From assembly GCF_016808095.1 (NCBI RefSeq), contig NC_068970.1, positions 47,465,630 to 47,529,629 of the forward strand: a DNA stretch of 64,000 bases, written 5' to 3'. Positions 32,474 through 43,992 of this stretch are shown in pieces; position 1 is the stretch's first letter; each line of letters opens with the position of its first letter. The position numbers and the translations under genes are program-made. The notes under the pieces were generated by a model that made no database searches, was not told the origin of the DNA, and saw only the letters and a program-made list of their open reading frames with translations. Source of the DNA: Vigna angularis (lineage: Eukaryota; Streptophyta; Magnoliopsida; Fabales; Fabaceae).

Positions 32474-33850
32474 ATGTCTACCTATTTTAATTTTGTGAAC
32501 AATGTTTATTCTGCCGATACCTCTAATTATGAATCTCCTTCTGCATGGTACTTTAATTATTCTGCTGATTTTTGTAATGAGAACAATATTGCGCATCCTC
32601 TGGTGAGGGGCGTACATGATGATGTTGCCCAGTCTATATCAGATTTTGAAAGCAAGTTGGACGATAAGATTGACTCTCTTGAGAAGTTGGTGACACAATT
32701 GACTACCAACAGGAGATCTACATCTCCATCTGCGTCTGTTGCACGACTATGTGCTATTTGTCTTTCCAGTAACCACTATACAGATGCATGTCCTTCTTTG
32801 CAGCACCATGTTGCCTCTGATGCGCCTCAAGCTTATTCTACGAACATCTACAACAGGCTACAAAAACAACAACAACAGCAGATGCAATTTTATGATGCTC
32901 CCTTTCAAATAACTCCTCAACCTTCAACTTCTGAACCTACATTGAAGGAGTTATTAGAGCAGATGACCATGCAGAATCTCAAGTTCAAGCAAGAGAGCAT
33001 GAAGATCCAGCAGGAAACTCAAGCTGCCATGCAGAATCTGAGTAATCAGATCAGGCAGATGGTCACTCTTGCACCTGAGGAGAATGCTGAAGTTTTTGAG
33101 GACCAGGCAAGAATAAGCAGTACTATGGAGCCAGGTAGACCATTTTTATCTTCCACCGTGGAGGTAAGTGTACCGCAACTTGAATGTGCAGTTGATGAAT
33201 TGGAAATTCATGAGAAAATTTCTACTGAGCAAAAACATGTTTATTCTGAAACTGATATAGATTTGATTGACAATTCTGAAGTTTTTGATTCAGTATTAGT
33301 TTCTGAAACCATTGATATAAATGTTGTGTTGAATGAACATGATTACAGTGATGAAATTTCCATTGATAATAGCTTGGAACTGAATGTGGATTTTGTTGAT
33401 AATGCATATGTCAATATTGATTTTGAGACAGGAATTTTGCAATCGCATAACATGATAGAGTTAGAACAAAATTTCGATCTGACTCAGTTTTCTGAGAATT
33501 GTGAATGTGATTGTGAATCTGGTTCTTGCCCGATTTGTATTGAAATTGATTATGTGTTACAAACAGATTCTGAATTCATAACAGATGTTATTGATTATGA
33601 GTTTGATGACCAGGTTACAAAAGTAAATGAGAATACAGGTATTACTCCGGTGTCTCAGACTCAACAACTGCTGGTGGACAGAAGGCTCCTCATTTTATTG
33701 ATACAACAACTTGCTCGGAGAAGAAGCAAGAAAACTCTTGATTTGAGTAAGACGGCAGTACTGGGCGAGCTGCTCCTGAAGACATCTTCGCCGGATCCTG
33801 AGGTGGAAGATATATCACTGATGGCCCAGAATTGGCAACTGCCACCATGA
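32474..33850 (+). CDS. Gag-like protein of the dimer, copy 2
   Basis: The same 458-residue protein as at 24302, with no residue difference seen. It keeps the zinc knuckle at 93-106 and the acidic C-terminal half. It sits at the same place in the second internal region, behind LTR 2 as its potential promoter. Confidence 0.8.
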   Translation: MSTYFNFVNNVYSADTSNYESPSAWYFNYSADFCNENNIAHPLVRGVHDDVAQSISDFESKLDDKIDSLEKLVTQLTTNRRSTSPSASVARLCAICLSSNHYTDACPSLQHHVASDAPQAYSTNIYNRLQKQQQQQMQFYDAPFQITPQPSTSEPTLKELLEQMTMQNLKFKQESMKIQQETQAAMQNLSNQIRQMVTLAPEENAEVFEDQARISSTMEPGRPFLSSTVEVSVPQLECAVDELEIHEKISTEQKHVYSETDIDLIDNSEVFDSVLVSETIDINVVLNEHDYSDEISIDNSLELNVDFVDNAYVNIDFETGILQSHNMIELEQNFDLTQFSENCECDCESGSCPICIEIDYVLQTDSEFITDVIDYEFDDQVTKVNENTGITPVSQTQQLLVDRRLLILLIQQLARRRSKKTLDLSKTAVLGELLLKTSSPDPEVEDISLMAQNWQLPP

Positions 33851-34672
33851 CCAGGGAGCACTCTTTTTCCTCATTATGTACATAGCTTTTCTGGTGTGTT
33901 TTGATGGTTGCATTTATTTCGTTTTATTTTTTTTAAATTGTGGGCATAAAAATTAAAAAAAAAATTGTGATATAATATTTTGTTTTAAGCGTATCAAATC
34001 TTTATTTTGATATGTGTATTTATTTCTTAGTTTACGAATCATTTTTTTTTTAAAAAAAAAAAAAAAAGAAAAAAAAAGAGAAGAAAAAAAAAGAGAAAAA
34101 AAAAAGAGTTTTTGTGTTTTGTTTCAAGTATGTTATTTTGTTAATATATGTTAATATATGTTTTGTAATTATGTTTTTTGTTTGCTGTTTTTGACATATG
34201 TGTTTTATCCGCTTTGATATTTTAATTCTGTATTAGGTCTGTTGTTTCGTTATTATGTGTTCTGTTTTTATTTATTTATTTTGTTTTTGTTAAAAAAAAA
34301 TTATAAAAAAAAAAATAAAATAAAAATAATCTAAGAGCATAATTAACATGTAAGGGCAGAGAGGTGTAATTTGAGCTGAAACTATCTGAGTACTTTTATT
34401 GAAAACCAAATTCACCGAAAACATTTTGTCTTACTTTGTTAATTATAATAATATTAATAAAAAAAACATAATAAAACATGGGCAGTGATCGATCAGTAAT
34501 GATCGTTAAGGATTACAGTCCAACAAAAAAAATAATAAAAATAAAATACATAAAAAGCATAATAAAGATGTTCGGAGGTCGATCTTTAGTGATCGTTAAC
34601 ATTACAGACCAAATAAAATAAAACACATAAAAAAAAAACATAAAAAACATAAAAACAAACAAACATAAAAAT
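33851..34672. other. A/T-rich spacer, copy 2
   Basis: Same as 25679-26500 apart from homopolymer lengths. Confidence 0.55.
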
Positions 34673-35221
34673 TTAAAACTGGAAGAATTCACGAGCTGGT
34701 TGTGGTGGTCTAAGGGAGAGCTCCGTTGAGGGAGCTCTGGTTCGGAATGTGAGAAGCATGGGTGGAGGGATTTGTCTCTCATCTCTATCATCGTCAATGA
34801 TGATCGGAACGGGAAACAGATTCAGCAGCCTCGGTGCCCTCATTATCACCCAGTCGTATTCTTTCAACAAAAAAAAAAATTGTGTTAATAATTGTAGAGG
34901 AATGGAAAAAAATCAATAAAATTGAGGTGTGATCAGAGTCTTACCGTACATATATAGCGGCAGTTGTGAAAACTGAGTGCCAGTGGGGTCTATCTCCGCT
35001 TGCCAGCGCCTGACCCGATTGCCGTGGTTGTTGAACCAGCAGTGCACGTTGTATTCGCTGGCATCTCCGAACATCCTTAGTCGAGACGTGATCTCGACAA
35101 CTTGCGCTCTACTTGGGTGTGTGACCCCAAAGTTGTAGATTCTGGTCATCATCTGGGTCTGATTTTCGGTAGGACGCCACCGCTGACTGGTGTATCTCTC
35201 TGATTCTATCTCACTCATCAT
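34673..35221 (-). CDS. WUSCHEL-type (WOX-like) homeodomain gene inside the retroelement, copy 2
   Basis: Exons 35221-34945 and 34860-34673 encode the same 154 residues as copy 1, with the same splice signals. The leader exon ends at 35870 and the TATA box is at 36061-36068. Two identical copies only show the duplication is recent and are not evidence of selection. Confidence 0.75.
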
Positions 35222-35869
35222 TCCTCTCGATAAATTCTAAAAAAAAAAAAATATATAAAAAAAAAAAAAAACAAAAACATAAAAAATAAAAAACATAAAA
35301 ATAAAATAAAAAAAAAAAAAAAACAGCAAAAAGCATAAAAAATTTTGTTCTGTGTTTTCTTTATTTTTTCTTGTTTCCTTTTTGATTTATTTGTCCAGTC
35401 TGTATGTGATGTTTCAGTGTCTGGTCTTAGATCTGTTTCACGGTCCTTGCAAAAGGGTCCTAAACGGATCTACGTCCAGTTGTCCTTGTCCATATTGTTC
35501 TTGTATATTATGTTTCTGTGTTTATTTTGTTTTAAGTGGGGTACGTGGCGTTGTTCTACCCGATTGTCTCTGCCATACCTTCAAACGAAGGGAGATTAAC
35601 GTCTGGTTTCCAGCCGATATACCCCTTAAATTTTAAGACAGTTATGTTTTAAGTGTTTTATGTTTAGAAAAAAAAAATTGAAAAGGGAGAGGAAGAGCAG
35701 GAAAGAGGAAAGCAGAGAAGAAAAATAAAGGAAAGCAGGAAATGGAAAATAAAAGGCAGAAAATAAAGAAGAACGAAGTGCATAAAGGAAGGGAACAGGC
35801 AGGAAAAGCTTAAAGGGGAGTATGGAAAGAAATTACATGAAGGAAAGAAGGAAGGTGTCGAGGACTTAC

Positions 35870-36068
35870 CTGGAGTAGTAGGCTGGCAGAGAAGCTCCTC
35901 GGGGTTCTCACACTCTTCAGATGGCACCAGGGCAGAGGCTCCGCAGAGATTCCAGACGCTCAGGTTGAAAGAGAGAGGAGAGCGGAGAGGAGAAGAGAGA
36001 GAAGGGAGGATTAGAGAGAGAGACTAGGTCAGAAAATGTTGCTCGACGCTGAGATTGGCCTATTTATA
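35870..36068 (-). promoter_or_regulatory. TATA box and leader exon of the WOX-like gene, copy 2
   Basis: Same as 27696-27894: TATAAATA on the minus strand, pyrimidine-rich leader, and donor CAG|GTAAGT at 35870. Confidence 0.65.
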
Positions 36069-36146
36069 GGCAAATTGTTTCCACTGTAGCAACAGTTCCG
36101 GTCGTTGCCACCGAGACTGTTGTCACAGTAACGGTCATCCTTTTTT

Positions 36147-36180
<34 letters not shown>

Positions 36181-37664
36181 GCATCTACTGATGGATGTTA
36201 CTAAAGAATTTCTTCCCTATTTCCTAACTTTTTATTGCACTTATCTATATTATTTGATTGCTCTGAAATTGATAATCTGACGATTGTGACACACTGAGGA
36301 CATTGTGTGATTTAAGTGTGGTCTACTGGGAAGAAATTCTGATTTTTCTGTTAGTTTCTGTTAGTATGTATTTTGTGTGTTAAATTTTTTGTTTTTGAGT
36401 GTTAAATTTTTCTGTTTCAAGTTGTTTTTAGTGTGTTTTGTGTGCAATAAATTTTACATTTTTCTCTTGATTTCTGGATTATCTAAATTGTAGATTTTTC
36501 CTTCACTTACTTACTACTTATAGATTGTAATCCTTGCTTTTCTTTGCTTGGAAAGATGATTATACGTTTGAGAGGTTGATTTGATTGTGACGAATACCCT
36601 GTGAGAGATTTGAGCCACTTAATTTTCTTTCTTGTGTGTGATATGTATCTTGAATGCTTGCATATATGCCTTGGCTTGATTCTTTTTGATATACTTGATT
36701 GATATACATGTTCAGACGTGATAAAGGCATTTTTGTTCTTGAGCCTCTTTAGCCAAATAAGCCTACCCTGCTATTATCCTTTGAAACCCCTTTGAGCCTA
36801 TACTGTATTTATTTCCTTGTGATTGAAGCTCATACACTGATCCTAAGTAAAAACAATGATTACCTAAAACGTAGGAAAGTCTGGAGCTACAGAAGTGTTT
36901 TGTGAAAAAGTGTGGTCTCCTTGGGAATTCTGATGAATTGGCTAGTTAGTTCCTCATCATGTTTTGAAAATATGAATTATATCCTGTTGTGTGATAAAAA
37001 AAAAAAAAAAGACAGGATGAAAAAAAAAATTGATGAGAAAAAGAGAGGAAAATGAAAAATAATTTTGAGGACAATGGAGTCGAGAAGAGGATTGAATTAG
37101 AGGTTTGGGTGAGATTTGACTGTATTTCCTTGTTTTCCCCAGTGCTCCTCTAATTCTTCTGAGATCTAGCTACTTTTCCAAATTTATCCTTCCTTGTCCT
37201 TGGCCTCATTACAACCCCTAAAAGACCTTTTGATCTGAACATGCATATGTTTTAAGTATTGATAATTAGAAGCTTGCCAAGTCTACTTGTGTTTGTTTTC
37301 TTGAGTACATCGAGCTGATATTATTATTTACCCTAGACACTTGAGAGAAACACTGTGAGTGCATCTGTGAGGTTTTGTTATTTTTGAATCACCTCTTGAA
37401 CTGATTAATCATTTTGCTATGTATTGAATTGCTTGGATGATTTCTATAAGTATCTGCTATTCTTGATTTTGTGTTGGATAATTTCTACTTCTTTTATTTG
37501 TCCAGAATTCTTGAGAACTGTGTAAATTTTATTTGTTTTCTTGCGAATTTTTATTTTTCTGTCTGCTGAGTTTTGTGTCACCCTCCCCAAATGTCCTTTG
37601 AACCATTCCTTGATTTGCGTCTTAATTTTGCCCAGGAGTGCAAAAGACTAAGTGTGGTCTATTT
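36069..37664. other. 3' internal non-coding region of the retroelement, copy 2
   Basis: Same as 27895-29488; the long A run is slightly longer here. No gene seen. Confidence 0.6.
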
Positions 37665-40164
37665 TGATGAATCATTATTTTCTTCACTGCACTTAGTTTA
37701 TTATGCTAAATTTAATTAGGGAATTGTGCTTAATTGTTCAGTATTTTCCCGTTTTCACTAAATGTGCTTAGTTTGATCAGAAATTCTTATTTTACTTAAT
37801 TTGAATTATCTGAGACTAATTACTTACATTATTGAGTGCAAGGAAAATTCTGTAAATATTTTGGGACATTTGGAAGGACATTCATTTGTATACGGTGTTA
37901 TTTTACTGAAGCATTGATATATTTTTAGTGAAAGACTTGTTGATCCGTTTTGGAGGGAGGATCTTAATTCATTTTGTTGAGCTTCTTTAGTTGCTGCAAG
38001 GAGGTTTCATCTACCGAATAGAAAAGAAAGGGCAGCTGCACTCATTCAATTATTAATTCATCACGGGTTCTTGGAGGGGGCATGCTGATTTTTAACACTT
38101 GCTTTACAAGTGAACGGTGCTTTAATGTGTGTGAAAGTGAGATTTTAATTTTTATTGAATGAGGGCTTGATGGGCTCGTGCTGCAGCATTTGGTAAGAAA
38201 GAGTGATGTTAAATAAATAAAGAATGTACATGGGAAACACCATGTCCCACACGTCCTCTCAATGGTAAAGAAGGTGATGATAGCACATTGCATAAGGAAA
38301 TTGGAGAAGTGTTTATGCTAATTCACGTAGCACATGTCACACGGCCAATTATTTTTAGCAAGCATCATTTTAAGTGGAAGGAGGGGACCACAACAAAGAG
38401 CTCACGGTTACACAAGACCCCATATGGAATTTCATTTCAGCAAGCATTTAGTAACTTCAAATGCAGCAACAATAACATCCAGCAGCTTACGTCCAAAGCA
38501 AAGTTGGAAGAAGTGAATGCACATGTTAAGGGAAGTGTCTCGGCCTGGATAGAGCTGGAGCAGTCTCTACCAAGCAGCAGCAGCACGTTGCTGGCTGGGA
38601 GGAAAGACATCCACCATGGCAGCAGATTGAAGCCGCAGTCTAACATCTTCACGCTCCCAGCTGGTCCAGCAACTCCCATCCAGTGCCCATGGCAACATCT
38701 CACGTCCAACAACCTTAGTCCAGTAGCTTGGATGAAAGCATCTCACGGCTGGAAGCAACAACACTTCACAGCTGCAAGCTTCATTCACACCTCATGGCAG
38801 CAAGGAGGTCCAGCAACGTCTAGCACCACCAACACCAGAAGAAGCCAGCAACGTTGGAGAAAAGCAAGCAGGAGATAGCCCATGGGTAGCTTCAAAGAAG
38901 GAGAACCATATGAAGAAGCTTGGTGGGTTTCATAGCAGCATGCACTCCAGCCACCTTGAAGAAAGAAACAAAAGAAGTGGCACCCATGGTGTTGGATTTT
39001 AAATGAAAGAGAAGGAGAAAGTGATGTGTTGATCACGGCTGTTTGGGAGCAAAGATGCAGCTGTCCACACATCCAGATTACAGCAGGAAGCACCATCCAG
39101 CCATCACACCACCAGAAACACCTCACGGCCTTGGTGCAGCAGCAAACCATCCAGCATTCACACTTCACACGGACATGGAAGAGCACTAGCAAAGAGAAGC
39201 CAATACATGGCCTTGGAAGAAGGTGAAGCATCCATAGAAGAGAATCATCCAGCAACCGTGAGCAAAGAGCTGGAATGAGAACGTGTTGGAGCAGCTGAGT
39301 TTGAAGAAGAAAGAGCTGGTCCAGTAAAGGAAATACTCCACATCCAGCAGCTTGGAAGCATAGAGGAAGGCACGGATGCTGCATATCCAGCAGCCATAAT
39401 CACGGCTTGATGGAAGTAGAAGAATCCAAGGTGTAAAAGATGACAGAATGGAGGGCCCTCACCCTATTTTCTCACGGGAAGGCAAAAGGAGAGGCTCACG
39501 GGAGTAGCTTAATTGGGCTATAAAATGGAGCAGCAGAGAAGTAGAAATCATTAGTTTAGGAGTAGAGTTAAGAGTTATGTTCTGAGTTTCTCCTCCCCTT
39601 TTGGGGGAGGTTTTGTGTTTGATTCAATTTCCAGTTTCCAGAATTGAATTTTAATTGTATTTTCCAATTCAGTTGCATTTCTTAATTGATGTTCGTTGAA
39701 ATTTATTTTCATTTATCATTTTCTGAAATTATCGTTTTATGAATTTACCATTTTCTAAACTCTCTTTATTTTACCGTCTACTGTTACGTTTTATGCATGT
39801 TTACAGTTCCAGTATTTTAATTTCAAACACTGTGTAATTTTCCCTTTTCCATTTTTACCGTCTTTTACCGCTTGTTTTTACCGTCATTAAAATTTATTTC
39901 AGTATGTTTAAATTCAGTTGTGTTTAATTTAATTTCCAGTCCACTTTAATTTTATTTTACTTCAGTTTTATTTAATTTCCAATTTTAAATTTTATTTTTC
40001 TGCATCCAAAAACTTTCACAAACCCCCCCCCCCCCCCCCTTCGTGTTAGATCTAAGACTTAACCGATATTTGGTCCTTGAGAGACGACCTAGGAGTCACT
40101 TCCTAGTTATACTGCATTATTAATATCTGCAATCAACTTTTGATGGGCCGCGACAGCTTCATCA
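37665..40164 (+). repeat. LTR 3 of the dimer
   Basis: Same sequence as LTR 1 except the T/C site at about 37750 and homopolymer length (17 C). It ends TTCATCA and is followed by the target copy GTCAT (40165-40169), where the OTU-like reading frame of the MULE resumes. Confidence 0.93.
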
Positions 40165-40500
40165 GTCATCTTAGTGTGTATGTTATATTCTCAAAATTAT
40201 ACTATCTTCCCACTACGTTCCACACCACCTTCTGATATAACTCAGCATCGCTTAATTTGTATAGGACATGTTCATGGATATCATTTCGTGCAAGTAATTG
40301 TATTATTTTGTGCTTTAATTTTAAAATTACTTATCACTCAATTAACTATTGTAATTTGTATAATGCATGTTAAGCTACAAGAAGGTTGTCCTCTACCCAT
40401 GCTGAATATCATCTCCTCAACCCACTGTTATCCTGAGGCACGAGCGTGGTCATCTATTTATACTAGTAGGATGCAAACATTTGCACAATTGATGGCGTAA
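40165..40500 (+). pseudogene. OTU-like domain, C-terminal part of the MULE protein
   Basis: Directly after the right target copy the frame reads FPLRSTPPSD, HRLICIGHVHGYHFVQ and, after a short intron-like stretch from about 40290 to 40370, LQEGCPLPML and AWSSIYTSRM. This is the end of the OTU-like cysteine protease domain fused to plant MULE transposases of this type, and GHVHGYHF carries the expected catalytic His. Removing the dimer and one GTCAT puts this piece in frame with the part ending at 21323. OTU proteases remove ubiquitin; whether this one was active is unknown. Confidence 0.8.
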
Positions 40501-41049
40501 CAAAATCTTATATTGACTCAGGTGACTTGTGATATTTACATTATGTCTGAAGATATGTAAAAATACATTATTAATTGTTGTTAATTAGGCACTTATTCAT
40601 TTACTTTAATTCATATAAATCTTGTATGATCTCTATAAACAATAAAAGCACATGTAAATGAAAATGAAAACGTTAATAAAAATTAAAAGCGATATCATTA
40701 TTCATTGGCCTCTTAAACGGATGAAATGAAATGCAAAAACGAAATACAAACTGATAGTCCTAACACAAATTGAAACACTGAAACACAAAGTCCTGTCAAT
40801 TAGACGTTGACCGTCTACCACGTACATGCTTCTGACCTCTCCTACTCAGGGAATATTCCTCAATGCCCTCATTAGCAATCTGAAGTAGGTCTACCTTCGT
40901 TTGATGTGCAACAGTTTCCTCGGTCACATGACGACACGATAGCATGGACTATAACATTCTCGCCATTCGCCAAATCTAGCCTGCATTATAATTATGTCTA
41001 ACAATTAAATAAATAAGGTGAAGAAAATTTAATAATATAAGCAATGAAA
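40501..41049. other. Spacer between the two MULE genes
   Basis: No gene seen. It is AT-rich to 40680. The minus strand of 40800-40980 keeps short open pieces (RRSEACTW-like) that could be the last coding exon or 3' region of the plant mobile domain gene. Confidence 0.45.
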
Positions 41050-42765
41050 AATAACATATCAGGGTGCCATATGGTAAAGGTGGAGACGGTCTACGATGGG
41101 GTCGTGCCTCTTGTGGAACATCGGGGCGTTGTGTAGGCGCAAGAGCTAGTCGCACTTCATCTGCAGCAGCAATAATATAAGGATGTGAAACCCTCCTTAA
41201 CCACTGAATGTACCCATCGGCATAGTCAGAAAGGGAAGATGCATGCCTGACATTACTCACAACGTGAACTCTGAAGTGCAACCAAGCATGATCAATGGCC
41301 ACTATATCTGGAATGGTAGTGGGTGATCGTGGAATGTCCTGCTGAAACCCAAATTGCCTCAGCACATGCTCAGGAAAAAGAAGGCAAAGGGTGTCACCAA
41401 TCCGAATCCATCTAGAATACATACAGATGTCGAAGAATGGTCGAATGCCCCTATGTCCCTAATATAGATGCCATACAACTCCACTGTATGTCAGGGCATC
41501 CAATTGTGACTGAATCTCCGCGAGAGTGGAACTTTTCCTTGGGCTTGCCACCTAGTGGCACGCGGTGTGCTGTCATCATAAGAAGACACCAACTGCCTCC
41601 TTCCTATGCTAGGGAAATGCTCGTATCTCAAACTCTAAAAAAATAATTATTCAATTAAATTTCATCCATCTTCGAACATGGAAATAAGTACATGAAATAA
41701 ATGTGGTAGGTATAAGTGTACCTGTAACAGAGTCAAATATCCGGCCATCTGCCTCATGGAAGCTAGACTCGCATCCTTGAGTTGCTCGTATAAATCGGCG
41801 AGTGCAGCAACGCCCAAAGCATATTTGTCACACGTGTGTATGTCTCTAAATAAAAGTAAGTAAGTCACGCATATAGAAGTGGCACTCTTATTTGCAAACA
41901 TGGTGCATCCAACTAGATGCAAAAGATATGCTCTGGCACCATAGTCCTACTACTACTACTCACAACTCTGAACATAGATCTATCTGAGCCAGCTCAACCT
42001 GACTTTCGGTCCACGTACCTCCTCCATCTCAACATGAGCACTACCACCATCAACGCCAAGGAAGTCCACAAGGGTTGTACGAGCCTCCTCAAACTCCAAT
42101 TCCTCCAAATCACACATTTGTCCCATCACGAGCAGGTGAAGTAATGTCGAGACGTCATCAAGAGTAACCGACATCTCCCCTATAGGGAGACGAAAACTAC
42201 TGGTCTCGAAATGCCACCTCTCTATGAATCCGAGGAGTAAGCCCTTATCGACGTAATCGTAAGAAATATGTGTGAGAGGCATCAAAGTGGAATTTAACAC
42301 AATGTGTTGAATTCCCTCGTGGCACGATCCTAATTTATTTAGTTTTTTTTTTCGTGGGAGATCAACTTCAAGATATCCCCTCGATCCTACACATCACTAT
42401 TTAATAAAATTTCTATTACAAAAAAAATAATAATTAAAATTTAAATTTTGAACTCTCCCGGCCTACGAAATAGCATAAGCGACATGTTGAACATAGTGTG
42501 TCAACAATGAAGTATGCTCCTCCTCATCATCATCATCGTTAGAGGCCTCAAATGCCTCCTCCTGACCATGAGTCTCATAGGCCTCATATGTTTCCTCCTC
42601 AAAGGCTCACTCCTCAACTATAGGATCATCCTCAATAGGAGTTGCATCCCTTCTATGAGCGTAAGCGGTAGGTCTTCTTTGAGCTTCGCCCTGCGTAGAA
42701 CTCTCTCCTCGGAAACTCTCACCTTGAGAACTAAAAGATGCACCGCATATTCTTGCTATTTCTGA
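41050..42765 (-). pseudogene. Plant mobile domain (MAIN-like) gene of MULE #1
   Basis: Minus-strand pieces in family order. An acidic N-terminus (QRRPTAYAHRRDAT, then EDDPIVEE and a stop near 42605) comes first. Next is HTSLLTHYVQHVAYAI. The core at 42300-41980 has GFIERWHFETSSFRLPIGEM and LDDVSTLLHL. Then RAYLLHLVGCTMFANKSAT and LADLYEQLKDASLASMRQMAGYLTLLQ (41935-41720). The C-terminal part has WIRIGDTLCLLFPEHVLRQFG and YIQWLRRVSHPYI (41415-41160). This is the aminotransferase-like plant mobile domain, found in MAIN/MAIL1 proteins and in MULE and gypsy elements. Its role in transposition is unknown. Stops and frame changes show decay, and some gaps are introns. Confidence 0.82.
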
Positions 42766-43345
42766 CAAAAATTTAATTGTTTCATTTTAAAAATTAAATA
42801 AATTATTGTTTTAAATATCATAAATAAACTATAAAACAGTACAATTCAAAGTAATTAAACTAATAATAATTGATTTATTAACTAAATAAAATAAAATAAA
42901 ATAAACAATTACATTAATTAATTAAAAAAATTAAATACATTTCCAATTAATTATTATTAAATTAATTATTAATTACAAATATAAATTTACTATAAATAAA
43001 TTAAATACAAATACAAATTCACTAACATTAACTAAAATTAAATTAATAATATTTATTTCAACAAATAAAAATAATTTAGATATATAAAAAAATTACGTAA
43101 CTAATTAAAACTTAATAAATTCATTTAAAAACTATAAATAGAAAATTTTATAAAATATTAACTTAATAATCTAAAACGGCAAAAAAAATCTAAAAATATA
43201 TCAAATAAATATATCAAATAACTCTATATATTCTAATTATATTATTGTTTAATAAAATTAAGAAAAATATATTATATATATATATATATTCGAATTATAA
43301 ATTCTAAAAAATTAAAATACTAAAAGAAAAAAAATATAGAACCCG
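42766..43345. other. AT-rich inner flank of MULE #1 right end
   Basis: More than 85% A+T by eye, with TA microsatellite at about 43272-43290. No gene seen. Confidence 0.6.
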
Positions 43346-43992
43346 AAAGGTCAAAACGGATGTGGATATCCGTTTGGCCTTCAACGGATATCCCACATCT
43401 GTCGGCATAAGTCAAATATCTGTTGAAGGCCAAACAGATATCCCATATCTGTTTTGGCCTCTGCGGGCTCTGTTCAGGTGACAAACAATCCAACCACCAC
43501 CAACAACAGTGCATAAGCAACAACAAAACAACACAGATTCAAAGCACACAAACAATAGTACACCCTAAATTAAACTACCTAACATACAAACAAGCTACAA
43601 AAGAATGGTGAAGAAAACTAGTGAACCTGGAGACGAAAACAAGCCGCAAAAGAATTGGATCCACGCTCCTCGACGCTCCTCAACACCAACAACAATGGAA
43701 GCAATGAAACCCAAAAGAAAAATGGGAAAGAGACAAATGAAGGAAAAAGAAAGGAAAGGAAGAACAATGGAGAGGAAGTGAAACTAGAAATGGGAAAGAG
43801 AGATCCGTGAAACTACGAGGTGTAGCTGCGTAGTGAGTAAATAAGGAGAAATAGGGTTTCAAATAAATTAAAATATCCTAAATGGTAAAAGTAAAGAAGT
43901 TTTAACCTAAGGATAGAATTGGTATTAAAAGAAGTTAGGAGAGGTGTAAAAAGCACACTGTGGTGGTGGAGGGAGCAACGCTCTGAAAGTTT
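43346..43992. repeat. Right end (TIR and target duplication) of MULE #1
   Basis: Reverse complement begins GAGCGTTGCTCCCTCCACCA at 43983. TGAAAGTTT follows at 43984-43992. The inner part (43350-43465) has four inverted copies of ACGGATGTGGATATCCGTTT-like palindromes, shared with 17150-17262. Confidence 0.85.

Larger units (their letters stand above)
21324..40164 (+). mobile_element. LTR retrotransposon tandem dimer (LTR-int-LTR-int-LTR), non-autonomous
   Basis: Three LTRs of about 2.5 kb (21324-23823, 29489-31993, 37665-40164) alternate with two internal regions of about 5.67 kb, and only one target duplication flanks the whole (GTCAT at 21319-21323 and 40165-40169). LTRs start TGATGAA and end TTCATCA. 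The primer site matches plant tRNA-Asp, as in Athila-type gypsy elements. The internal region has a gag-like gene and an antisense WOX-like gene but no protease, RT or integrase. It must rely on another element for mobility. Near-identity of the copies shows it is very young. Confidence 0.93.
16724..43983. mobile_element. Mutator-like element MULE #1, with OTU and plant mobile domain genes
   Basis: The ends match as inverted repeats and are flanked by a 9-bp duplication with one mismatch, the hallmark of Mutator superfamily insertion. It carries a plus-strand MURA-type transposase running into an OTU-like domain (17721-21320, continued 40165-40500), and a minus-strand plant mobile domain gene (42765-41050). 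Without the two nested elements the MULE is about 7.2 kb. Both genes are decayed, so it is inactive. Confidence 0.85.

Noticed and set aside
21324..40164. 8.17-kb segmental duplication of host DNA
   Set aside because: The repeat boundaries coincide with LTR ends and one target duplication, so it is a retroelement dimer.
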